From contig JBCBWG010000141.1 in assembly GCA_039817205.1 (NCBI GenBank), forward strand, positions 1 to 8,719: a stretch of 8,719 nt of DNA. The letters are read 5' to 3'. Positions 1-5,663 of this stretch are shown here, piece by piece (within the stretch, counting starts at the first letter, position 1; every line of letters begins with the position of its first letter). Under the pieces are notes generated by a model that was not told the origin of the DNA, made no database searches, and saw only the letters and a program-made list of their open reading frames with translations. This DNA is from JBCBWG01 sp039817205. Its GTDB lineage: Bacteria; Pseudomonadota; Alphaproteobacteria; Rhizobiales; Hyphomicrobiaceae. The position numbers were made by a program, and so were the translations under genes.

Positions 1-433
1 CGAAAAGAGCCAACTCGCCGGCCTGTTTCAGGCCTTTTGCAATTTCGGCTGTTTGCCCGGTCTTTGACAACGGGAGCAAAAGCGCGACTTTCGTTTTCGC
101 GGTTGGGGCACGCTGTAGTGCGGTCTCTGTCGCCTGTGAGGCGACCGCCACGTTGGAGAGCTGTTGAGGGGCCGTCGTGTTCGCAACGGCGTTGGACGAG
201 CTCGCGCGCGGAGTGTTGACCGTACATGCGCCGAGCGTCACCGCCAAAAAAGCGGCGCCGAATGCGACAGCGCAGCGCAGCCCTCCGCGTTCAGGGTGGC
301 GGTCTTCTGAGTGTGGTGCGTTTTGCAACCGAGCGATCAAATCTCTGCAACCTTCGTTTGCCGCCGTTAGCGGCATTCCATTTTCCGTGTCACTTTCGTC
401 GGCCTTACGGGTTGACCCTGTAAAGAGGGTCAT
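1..433 (-). CDS. Penicillin-binding protein activator, LppC/LpoA-like lipoprotein (5' part only)
   Basis: This minus-strand reading frame is open from an ATG at 433..431 to the left edge, giving 144 codons of an incomplete gene. Translation shows a basic, polar N-terminus, a hydrophobic stretch at about residues 55-69, and a lipobox LGAC with the lipidated Cys at residue 70 (codon 226..224). A Thr/Ala/Ser-rich linker follows, then KVALLLPLSKTGQTAEIAKG at about residues 115-134. That last segment is the first strand and helix of the periplasmic binding protein type I fold used by the LppC/LpoA family (COG3107), whose gamma-proteobacterial members activate PBP1A at the outer membrane. Its role in alphaproteobacteria is less clear. 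Position beside rsmI, divergently transcribed, is the usual neighbourhood. The start is uncertain: a 70-residue lead before the lipidated Cys is long, and a second in-frame ATG at 376..374 (residue 20) follows an A/G-rich stretch with GGA. A signal peptide of ordinary length would need an even later start. Confidence 0.8.
   Translation of the reverse strand, partial: MTLFTGSTRKADESDTENGMPLTAANEGCRDLIARLQNAPHSEDRHPERGGLRCAVAFGAAFLAVTLGACTVNTPRASSSNAVANTTAPQQLSNVAVASQATETALQRAPTAKTKVALLLPLSKTGQTAEIAKGLKQAGELALF
413..432. repeat. Perfect 7-bp inverted repeat over the candidate lpoA-like start codon
   Basis: TGACCCT (413-419) and AGGGTCA (426-432) are exact reverse complements around a 6-base loop. 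On the minus strand the second arm covers two bases of the ATG at 433..431, so a transcript from that region would fold its own start codon into a short stem. Either this is a translational or operator element, or translation begins at the downstream ATG at 376 and the repeat is 5' leader or promoter sequence. Confidence 0.5.
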
Positions 434-607
434 GAGCTCGATGATTCGACTACCCATCGTCGTGTTGAAGCTCAATAAAGTCACGACCGCGGCGCGCAAG
501 GCTCAGGTAACGACGAAGCCGTCTTTCCGCTTTGGATTGGCGCTTTCGTGCCAGTGTCACCGGGATTGAGCGGCGCAACGACACATGCGCACTGAGATTT
601 CAGCCAA

Positions 608-1528
608 ATGCCCGATCGCCCGTTCAATCTCAGTGGTCTTCTGTCGAACGCGCTCGCCCAGCCGATGGCGCCGGGTCTCTATGTCGTCGCAACGCCGATT
701 GGCAATCTCGCTGATCTGAGCATTCGTGCCGCCAGCATTCTTGCGCGCGCTGATCATGTCTACTGCGAGGATACGCGGATGACGCGGCGCCTGATGCAGG
801 CGATTGGTGTCGATCGACCGCTGCGAAGCTATCACGATCATTCCGACGAAGCGCGCCGACACGAGATCGAAGCGCTGATTTCCAACGGCCAAACAGTGGC
901 ACTCGTCAGCGATGCCGGGACGCCGCTCATCTCAGATCCCGGCTACAAGCTCGTCAGAGACGTGCGGGCTCAGGGTGCGCCGGTCCTCGCGATACCCGGG
1001 CCGTCCTCGGTGACAGCGGCACTCGCAAGTTCAGGCCTGCCAACGGACACTGTTTTGTTTGCCGGCTTCCTGCCGCAGAAATCGGCGGCGCGGATTGATC
1101 GGCTCGCCGAGCTCGCTGAGGTGCGCGCGTCATTGGTTTTTTTCGAAAGCCCAAAGCGGCTTCTGGCCATGTTGGGGGATGCGGCACGTGTGCTTGGAGA
1201 TCGCCAAGCCGCTGTGTGCCGCGAGTTGACGAAAAAGTTTGAAACAGTCGTCTCCGCTCCCCTTTCGGAGGTCAGCGCGTTGCTCGCCGAGGGCATCAAG
1301 GGCGAGATCGTCGTTGTTATCGGACCGCCGGAACCCGTGGCCCCGGGCATCATCGCTGATGCAGATATTGTCGCCCGATTGCAGCCGCTGCTTGAGACCA
1401 AAAGCGTCAGCGCCGCGTCGAAGGAGGTCGCGGTTGCCTTGGGCGTGCCAAAGGCGCGCGTCTACGCGCTCGCAGTCGACGCAAAATCCGGTGGCGCGCT
1501 TGGTGATACGGACGATCGGTCATCGTGA
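608..1528 (+). CDS. rsmI: 16S rRNA (cytidine-1402-2'-O)-methyltransferase RsmI
   Basis: RsmI uses S-adenosylmethionine to methylate the 2'-OH of C1402 in 16S rRNA in the ribosomal P site, working with RsmH on the same nucleotide. The 306-residue protein is full length for the family and has its tetrapyrrole-methylase fold motifs in order: VATPIGNLADL (27-37), EDTR (54-57), SDAGTPLISDPG (101-112), IPGPSSVTAAL (129-139), FFESPKRL (178-185), ELTKKFE (206-212) and GEIVVVIGP (232-240). The ATG at 608 leaves about 23 residues before the first core strand, common in alphaproteobacterial members. No strong Shine-Dalgarno precedes it (a weak GAG about 16 bases upstream), so the second ATG at 665 cannot be excluded. 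The stop overlaps the yraN start by four bases, which implies co-transcription and translational coupling. I saw no convincing promoter in the 174-base divergent gap upstream. Confidence 0.96.
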   Translation: MPDRPFNLSGLLSNALAQPMAPGLYVVATPIGNLADLSIRAASILARADHVYCEDTRMTRRLMQAIGVDRPLRSYHDHSDEARRHEIEALISNGQTVALVSDAGTPLISDPGYKLVRDVRAQGAPVLAIPGPSSVTAALASSGLPTDTVLFAGFLPQKSAARIDRLAELAEVRASLVFFESPKRLLAMLGDAARVLGDRQAAVCRELTKKFETVVSAPLSEVSALLAEGIKGEIVVVIGPPEPVAPGIIADADIVARLQPLLETKSVSAASKEVAVALGVPKARVYALAVDAKSGGALGDTDDRSS

Positions 1529-1908
1529 CACGCGGTTGGCGATCGACGGCGTCGCGCCAACGAAGCGAGCGCTCGGCTCGGCGCGCCGAAACGCTCGCGT
1601 GTGTGATCCTCGTTATGAAGGGGTATCGCGTCCTCGACCGGCGCGCCCGGACACCGTTTGGCGAGATCGACATTATTGCTGTTCGCGGGCGGCGCCTCGC
1701 CTGTGTCGAGGTCAAGCTTCGTCCGACGCTTGAGTTGTGCGCGCGTTCCGTGACGCCCCGGCAGGTCCAAAGGATCGCGGACGCCAGTTACCACTGGGCC
1801 AAACGGCATCGCCGTTACGCGCGTCATAACATCGGTTTGGATCGTGTCGATGTCGCCGGCTGGTTTCGCTTCCGTCACGTCCCCGATGGACTTGCAGATC
1901 ATCGTTAG
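1525..1908 (+). CDS. yraN: YraN family (UPF0102) nuclease-fold protein
   Basis: This is a 127-residue basic protein of the YraN/UPF0102 family, which has a restriction-endonuclease-like fold. The core is visible: AETLACVILVMKGYRVLDRR (21-40), GEIDIIAV (46-53) and CVEVK (60-64), with the PD-(D/E)xK-type acidic and lysine residues Asp49, Glu62 and Lys64 all present. The N-terminal 20 residues are strongly Arg/Ser-rich. The cellular role is not established; family members are often encoded beside rsmI, and the fold suggests action on nucleic acid. The start is GTG at 1525, whose GTGA overlaps the rsmI stop codon, the classic arrangement for coupled translation. The next in-frame ATG (residue 31) would cut into the conserved helix, so it is unlikely. 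A 119-base gap separates it from gshB. Confidence 0.93.
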   Translation: MTRGWRSTASRQRSERSARRAETLACVILVMKGYRVLDRRARTPFGEIDIIAVRGRRLACVEVKLRPTLELCARSVTPRQVQRIADASYHWAKRHRRYARHNIGLDRVDVAGWFRFRHVPDGLADHR

Positions 1909-2027
1909 GGCGCCATTGCCCGGCATAGGCGCGCTTACCGCTCCGACGATGCGCACTGCGTTGACCGCGAGCGGGATTTCCGGCTGTTTGGCGGCGTCTT
2001 GACAGAGACCAGCTCCGGAGTTCGACG

Positions 2028-2972
2028 ATGACGCTTAAAATCGCCTGCCAGATGGACCCGATCGACGCCATTGATGTCGCCGGCGATTCCACATTTGCTA
2101 TCCTTCTTGAGGCGCAGGCGCGCGGACATAGCGTGTTCTTCTACACACCGGAAAACCTGGCCCTTGATGGTCAGCGCCTGCTGGCACGCGGTCACGACAT
2201 CGAAATGCGCGACACCGTCACCGATCACGTGACGATGGCGTCTGAGCGGGTGACCGACATCCGCGAGTTTGACGTTGTGTTGCTGCGGCAGGACCCGCCC
2301 TTCGATATGCAATATATCACGACCACCCACTTGCTCGAACGCGTTCACCCGGACGTGCTGGTCGTCAACGATCCGCACCATGTTCGCAACGCGCCCGAAA
2401 AAGTGTTCGTGCTCGACTATCAGGACCTGATGCCGCCGACGATCGTCACACGGTCGCTCGCCGATGTTCAGGCGTTCCGTCAGCGGCACGGCGATATCAT
2501 CGTCAAACCGCTCTACGGGAACGGCGGTGCGGCGGTGTTTCTGCTCCGAAAAGACGACAGCAACCTGAACGCGCTCGTTGAGACGTTCCAGGCGATGTCG
2601 CGCGAGCACTTTATGGTTCAGGAATTCCGACCGGAAGTGCGCGCCGGTGACAAGCGCATCATTCTGGTCGACGGCGAAGTGGCCGGCATCATCAACCGCG
2701 TGCCGGCAGCCGATGAAGCGCGGTCGAATATGCACGTCGGTGGTCAAGCCGAGGCCATCGAGATGACCGACAGGGATCGCGAGATCTGCGAACGGTTGGG
2801 TCCGGAACTCAAAGCGCGCGGCTTGATTTTCACTGGCATCGACGTGATCGGCGACTACCTGACCGAGATCAACGTCACGAGCCCGACCGGTATCCGCCAA
2901 GTCAAAGCCTTCGGCGGAAACGACATCGCTGCGATGATTTGGGATGCCATCGCGCGGCGGTGCCGCGTCTGA
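2028..2972 (+). CDS. gshB: Glutathione synthetase (ATP-grasp)
   Basis: GshB ligates glycine to gamma-glutamylcysteine using ATP, the second and last step of glutathione synthesis in the cytoplasm. The protein has 314 residues, matching the E. coli enzyme in length and along its sequence. Visible motifs are the N-terminal substrate domain start MDPIDAI (9-15), RQDPPFD (87-93), the ATP-grasp phosphate-binding segment IVKPLYGNGGAAVF (158-171), DKRIILVDGE (208-217) and the C-terminal metal and glutathione-binding segment TEINVTSPTGIR (279-290). A Shine-Dalgarno GGAG at 2017-2020 lies 7 bases before the ATG and supports this start. It follows yraN by 119 bases, so it may be read through from rsmI-yraN or have its own promoter; neither is demonstrable here. 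It ends only 6 bases before the convergent lipoprotein gene, with no clear bidirectional terminator between them. Confidence 0.97.
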   Translation: MTLKIACQMDPIDAIDVAGDSTFAILLEAQARGHSVFFYTPENLALDGQRLLARGHDIEMRDTVTDHVTMASERVTDIREFDVVLLRQDPPFDMQYITTTHLLERVHPDVLVVNDPHHVRNAPEKVFVLDYQDLMPPTIVTRSLADVQAFRQRHGDIIVKPLYGNGGAAVFLLRKDDSNLNALVETFQAMSREHFMVQEFRPEVRAGDKRIILVDGEVAGIINRVPAADEARSNMHVGGQAEAIEMTDRDREICERLGPELKARGLIFTGIDVIGDYLTEINVTSPTGIRQVKAFGGNDIAAMIWDAIARRCRV

Positions 2973-2978
2973 TGCGGC

Positions 2979-3461
2979 CTAGGAAACGGTCTTCCATGTC
3001 CCGTCGGATCGTCGGCACGCCGTTCCTGTGATCACCTCGCGTCGGCCATCGATCCAGACCCGATGCTCGTAATCGCGACAGGTCCGTTCGGCGCGTTCAT
3101 AAGAGCGCTGTGGCACAACCTCGCCGTAGTGACCGCTATCGGGGTTGCGCCAAGGCACGGCGCGCCCGCTTTCGCCATCCTCTAGCGCGGTCAGTTCGGC
3201 GCGCGAGGCAAGCTCTCGGTCGCGTTCGTCCAGCGCTTGCCCGACCTGGTTGCCGACAATGCCGCCGATCAGGGCACCGGCGACAGTTGCCACCGCCCGC
3301 CCGCGCCCGCCGCCGAACTGGTTGCCAACGATGCCGCCCGCGACTGCGCCCACCAACGTGCCGCTGTCTGCGCGGGTGTACTCGCCAGAGCAGCCAGCGA
3401 TCGTCAGTCCAACTGCGCCAAGGCAGCATGCGAGGTAAACCGTCGTTGTGTTCCGCGCCAT
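2979..3461 (-). CDS. Glycine-zipper outer-membrane lipoprotein, 17 kDa surface antigen type
   Basis: This is a 160-residue exported lipoprotein. Residues 1-24 form a type II signal peptide: positive start (MARN), hydrophobic core, lipobox IAGC with the lipidated Cys at 24, and Ser at +2, which in the Lol rule favours the outer membrane rather than inner-membrane retention. Next is a glycine zipper of two near-identical repeats, GAVAGGIVGNQFG (38-50) and GALIGGIVGNQVG (62-74), separated by a Gly/Arg-rich turn; this is the Rick_17kDa_Anti pattern. A charged middle segment follows, then a C-terminal surface-antigen domain (COG4520-like) with CRDYEHRVWIDGR and TGTACRRSDGTWK, two Cys in the mature protein that could pair. 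The family's function is uncertain; envelope structure or stability is the usual inference. The start is well supported by GGAGGGG at 3473..3467, 5 bases upstream. It is convergent with gshB and divergent from comM. Confidence 0.93.
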   Translation of the reverse strand: MARNTTTVYLACCLGAVGLTIAGCSGEYTRADSGTLVGAVAGGIVGNQFGGGRGRAVATVAGALIGGIVGNQVGQALDERDRELASRAELTALEDGESGRAVPWRNPDSGHYGEVVPQRSYERAERTCRDYEHRVWIDGRREVITGTACRRSDGTWKTVS

Positions 3462-3466
3462 GACAT

Positions 3467-3473
3467 CCCCTCC
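3467..3473 (-). promoter_or_regulatory. Strong ribosome binding site of the glycine-zipper lipoprotein gene
   Basis: GGAGGGG on the minus strand lies 5 bases before the ATG at 3461. It is a long purine match to the 16S 3' end, fixes the start codon and suggests efficient translation. Confidence 0.75.
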
Positions 3474-3609
3474 GTCCGTCGTCGAAACCGCTTCGAATTG
3501 TCGGCGTCCGTGCTCTCCGATTCCGGCACGGTGGCGACGGAACAGCGTTAGATTTGAGGCGTATCGGACGAACGCTGTGCAATCGTTGCGCGTTCCTTGT
3601 TAGTTTAAC

Positions 3610-3624
3610 GTTCGATAAATGTTC
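3610..3624. promoter_or_regulatory. LexA (SOS) box, alphaproteobacterial GTTC-N7-GTTC type
   Basis: The sequence GTTCGATAAATGTTC is an exact match to the direct-repeat SOS box described for alphaproteobacteria (GTTC-N7-GTTC, equivalently GAAC-N7-GAAC on the other strand). Its spacer is entirely A/T except for the first base, as in many such boxes. It sits in the divergent space between the lipoprotein gene and comM, 64 bases upstream of the comM ATG at 3688, and directly abuts a TTGACA hexamer at 3625-3630, so bound LexA would block polymerase at the -35. From memory, comM is among genes with LexA boxes in this class. A chance match of these eight fixed bases in a space this small is improbable (about 0.7% for both orientations at equal base use). 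Confidence 0.72.
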
Positions 3625-3653
3625 TTGACATGTGCTGATGAAAGGCAAATGCT
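3625..3653 (+). promoter_or_regulatory. Probable comM promoter (-35 TTGACA)
   Basis: TTGACA at 3625-3630 is a perfect -35. With a 17-base spacer the -10 would be AATGCT (3648-3653), a poor match, although weak -10 elements are common in alphaproteobacteria. A better-looking TATAAC at 3659-3664 has no -35 at acceptable spacing and lies only 23 bases before the start codon. The placement next to the LexA box is the main support. Confidence 0.45.
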
Positions 3654-3677
3654 GCAGATATAACGCGTACGGATGTT

Positions 3678-3681
3678 GGAG
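3678..3681 (+). promoter_or_regulatory. Ribosome binding site that sets the comM start
   Basis: GGAG lies 6 bases before the ATG at 3688. The upstream in-frame ATG at 3673 has no purine-rich sequence before it, so the 3688 start is preferred; it also matches the N-terminus usual in the family. Confidence 0.7.
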
Positions 3682-3687
3682 TTGGTC

Positions 3688-5244
3688 ATGTATGGACGCA
3701 TTGGGACACTCGCGTTCGTCGGGATTGAAGCCCGCCCCGTTCAGGTCGAAGTGCGCATCACGTCCGGCAAGTTCGCGTTCACAATCGTCGGCTTACCCGA
3801 CAAGGCCGTCGCTGAAAGCCGGGAGCGGGTTCGCAACGCGCTTCATGCCGTCGGCCTCGGCCTTCCCAATGAAAACATCACCGTCAACCTCGCCCCGGCC
3901 GATCTGCCAAAAGAGGGCAGCCATTTCGATTTGCCGATTGCGCTCGCACTCATGGTCGCGATGGAGGTGATCGCACCGGACGCGGTCGACGGGTTTGCAG
4001 CCATCGGCGAGTTGGCGCTCGACGGCTCTTTGCGGAATGTCCCGGGCGGGCTTCCCGCCGCCATTGGTGCCAATCAGACCGGGCTTGGCTTAATTTGTCC
4101 GCCCGGTTGCGGGACCGAAGCCGTTTGGGCTGGCGAAGATGTGCACGTGCTTGCACCGGACCATTTGCTGACCCTCATCAATCACTTTCGCGGTGCTCAG
4201 ATCCTTGCGCGACCCGATGCCAAGCCGAGGCCTATCGAGTGTCGTAACCAGATTGACCTTAGCGATGTGAAAGGCCAGGAGGCCGCCAAACGCGCTCTCG
4301 AAATCGCAGCCGCCGGCGGCCACAACATGCTCATGATCGGCCCGCCGGGCTCCGGCAAGTCGATGCTGGCCGAACGCCTTCCAACCATTTTGCCTGAGAT
4401 GACGTCGGCGGAGATGCTGAGCGTATCGATGGTTCACTCTCTGGCGGGCGAGTTGATGGGTGGTGGGCTCTTAACTGAGCGTCCGTTCCGGGCGCCGCAC
4501 CACTCTGCCAGTATGGCGGCACTCGTTGGTGGCGGATCGCGGCCGTCACCGGGAGAGGTGTCGCTGGCGCACCACGGCGTTTTGTTTCTGGACGAATTGC
4601 CTGAGTTTGCGCCGCAGGTCCTCGACTCGCTGCGCCAGCCGCTTGAAACCGGCGAAACCGTCATTGCGCGTGCAAACCATCGCGTCAAATACCCGAGCCG
4701 TATCCAGTTGATCGCAGCGATGAACCCGTGTCGCTGCGGCGGTGGACCGGGTCAGTCCTGCAAGCGCGGTCCGCGGTGTGCAGCGGATTACCAGGCGCGT
4801 ATTTCGGGCCCGCTTTTCGATCGGATTGATCTCATCGTCGATGTGTCCGCGGTAACGGCGTCAGACCTTTGCCAGCCAGCGGTCGCCGAAGACAGCGCCT
4901 CTGTTCGGCGGCGTGTCAACGAAGCCAGGGCGCGGCAAACGCATCGGTTCGGCGAAGCAGGCCTGGGTGAGACTGTAAACAATGCAACCGTTGGGACACG
5001 GGGTCTGGAGGCTTCCATCAGCCTCGACGCTGAAACCAGCGCACTTCTCCATCACGCAGCACAGCACCTCCATCTTTCGGCCCGCGGGTTCCACCGAACG
5101 CTTCGGGTCGCGCGGACGATCGCCGATTTGGCTGGGTCTGAAGCTGTTGGCCGCATTCATGTCGCCGAGGCGCTCAGCTACCGGCCTGAACTCAGGTCCG
5201 GCGCGGACCAAATCGGAAAAGGAGCCTCGAAGGTCGCAGCCTGA
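3688..5244 (+). CDS. comM: YifB/ComM family Mg-chelatase-like AAA+ ATPase
   Basis: ComM is a hexameric AAA+ motor that promotes branch migration when incoming single-stranded DNA is integrated during natural transformation; non-competent bacteria also keep it. The 518-residue protein has the full three-part layout. The N-terminal Lon-like ChlI domain includes GLPDKAVAESRERV (35-48) and the KEGSHFDLPIAL signature (75-86). The AAA+ Mg-chelatase core starts with the linker KGQEAAKRALEIAAAG (195-210), followed by Walker A GPPGSGKSM (218-226), Walker B VLFLDELPEF (298-307), AMNPCRCG (344-351) with Cys358 and Cys364 downstream that suggest metal binding, and SGPLFDRIDL (373-382) carrying the arginine finger region. 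The Mg_chelatase_C domain has LSARGFHRTLRVARTIADL. An in-frame ATG at 3673 would add five residues, but the 3688 start has the better ribosome site. A LexA box at its promoter implies SOS induction. It stands alone, followed by 402 non-coding bases. Confidence 0.95.
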   Translation: MYGRIGTLAFVGIEARPVQVEVRITSGKFAFTIVGLPDKAVAESRERVRNALHAVGLGLPNENITVNLAPADLPKEGSHFDLPIALALMVAMEVIAPDAVDGFAAIGELALDGSLRNVPGGLPAAIGANQTGLGLICPPGCGTEAVWAGEDVHVLAPDHLLTLINHFRGAQILARPDAKPRPIECRNQIDLSDVKGQEAAKRALEIAAAGGHNMLMIGPPGSGKSMLAERLPTILPEMTSAEMLSVSMVHSLAGELMGGGLLTERPFRAPHHSASMAALVGGGSRPSPGEVSLAHHGVLFLDELPEFAPQVLDSLRQPLETGETVIARANHRVKYPSRIQLIAAMNPCRCGGGPGQSCKRGPRCAADYQARISGPLFDRIDLIVDVSAVTASDLCQPAVAEDSASVRRRVNEARARQTHRFGEAGLGETVNNATVGTRGLEASISLDAETSALLHHAAQHLHLSARGFHRTLRVARTIADLAGSEAVGRIHVAEALSYRPELRSGADQIGKGASKVAA

Positions 5245-5256
5245 AAGGGAGGGGCG

Positions 5257-5324
5257 AGGCCCGACCCAGGTCCGACCACAAGGCCCGACCCAGGCCTGAC
5301 CCAGGCCCGTCCAAAGCCCGACGG
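5257..5324. repeat. 11-bp tandem repeat, six copies of AGGCCCGACCC
   Basis: Units at 5257-5267, 5268-5278, 5281-5291, 5292-5302, 5303-5313 and 5314-5324 follow AGGCCCGACCC, with a 2-base CA insert after the second unit. The first and third copies are exact; the others differ by one to three bases and drift most toward the right. The unit length is not a multiple of three and the array starts 12 bases after the comM stop, so it is non-coding. It looks like a slippage-generated minisatellite with variable copy number. Confidence 0.85.
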
Positions 5325-5325
5325 C

Positions 5326-5345
5326 GCTGCTTTCACAACAGCAGC
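5326..5345. repeat. Small hairpin after comM
   Basis: GCTGCT (5326-5331) pairs with AGCAGC (5340-5345) around an 8-base loop. No T-run follows on either strand, so it is at best a weak or factor-dependent transcript end for comM. Confidence 0.35.
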
Positions 5346-5369
5346 CAGACACAGCCGTAGGATGGAGGA

Positions 5370-5391
5370 AACGAGCAAAGCGGCGCTCGTT
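5370..5391. repeat. 7-bp hairpin downstream of comM
   Basis: AACGAGC (5370-5376) and GCTCGTT (5385-5391) are perfect complements around an 8-base loop. It follows GTAGGATGGA, which reminds me of the start of dispersed intergenic repeats in proteobacteria (GTAGGATGG...AGCGAAGCG types), but the characteristic closing arm is missing. Possible 3' end structure for comM RNA; no T-run. Confidence 0.35.
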
Positions 5392-5607
5392 GGACTTCGT
5401 GCTGTCGATCCGTGATTTGCCGGGTTCGTCTTGCTCGTGGCTTGTCACAGACGGGTTGGGTGCTGATCAGCCTTGCAGGTGGCAGGTGGTAGGCGCTGTC
5501 GCTGCCTTTGGCGCACTCGGATGGCAGGATGCCGGTTGGGTGGTCATGACCGCGTTGGCATTCGCGTGCCGAAACGAGCGGGCTGATGTCATCGGGTCGG
5601 CCTTCAA

Positions 5608-5663
5608 GCGCGTTGGCATCGGCGCGTTGGCATCAGCGCTTCGTCATCAGCGCGTCGGCATGG
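5608..5663. repeat. 14-bp tandem repeat, four copies of GCGCGTTGGCATCR, overlapping a stop codon
   Basis: Units at 5608-5621, 5622-5635, 5636-5649 and 5650-5663 read GCGCGTTGGCATCG, GCGCGTTGGCATCA, GCGCTTCGTCATCA and GCGCGTCGGCATGG. The last two lie over the 3' end of the minus-strand dehydrogenase gene, whose TGA stop is 5649..5647. A lone similar unit occurs at 5551-5561. The C-terminal residues encoded in the array (PMPTR) look like the normal family ending, so the array probably grew outward from the coding end. Confidence 0.8.

Larger units (their letters stand above)
5245..5646. other. Non-coding spacer between convergent comM and the dehydrogenase gene, rich in short repeats
   Basis: This stretch holds an 11-bp tandem array near the comM stop, two small hairpins, a low-complexity middle (about 5392-5607) with short GGCAGGTGG-like repeats, and most of a 14-bp tandem array that reaches the end of the dehydrogenase gene. 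The only open frames are a TTG-started 96-codon plus-strand frame and short minus-strand frames. None has a ribosome site or recognisable similarity, and their apparent sequence is shaped by the repeats. I see no tRNA or other RNA gene. Confidence 0.6.

Noticed and set aside
1999..2004. TTGACA upstream of gshB as a promoter
   Set aside because: A -10 at normal spacing would fall on the bases just before the gshB ATG, downstream of its Shine-Dalgarno, which does not work for a leadered transcript.
1935..2900. Long (321-codon) minus-strand frame antisense to gshB
   Set aside because: The plus strand here encodes an unmistakable full-length glutathione synthetase; the antisense frame is codon-bias shadow with no family features.
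3659..3664. TATAAC as the comM -10
   Set aside because: It is 28 bases from the TTGACA and has no other -35 at 16-18 bases; it would also leave a leader barely long enough for the ribosome site.
4861..5448. 195-codon minus-strand frame antisense to the end of comM
   Set aside because: It is a shadow of comM in a GC-rich genome, and its N-terminal half is a translation of the 11-bp tandem array.
5257..5663. The repeat-rich spacer as a CRISPR array or attachment site
   Set aside because: The units are 11 and 14 bp in direct tandem without unique spacers, there are no cas genes, and there is no tRNA or integrase nearby.
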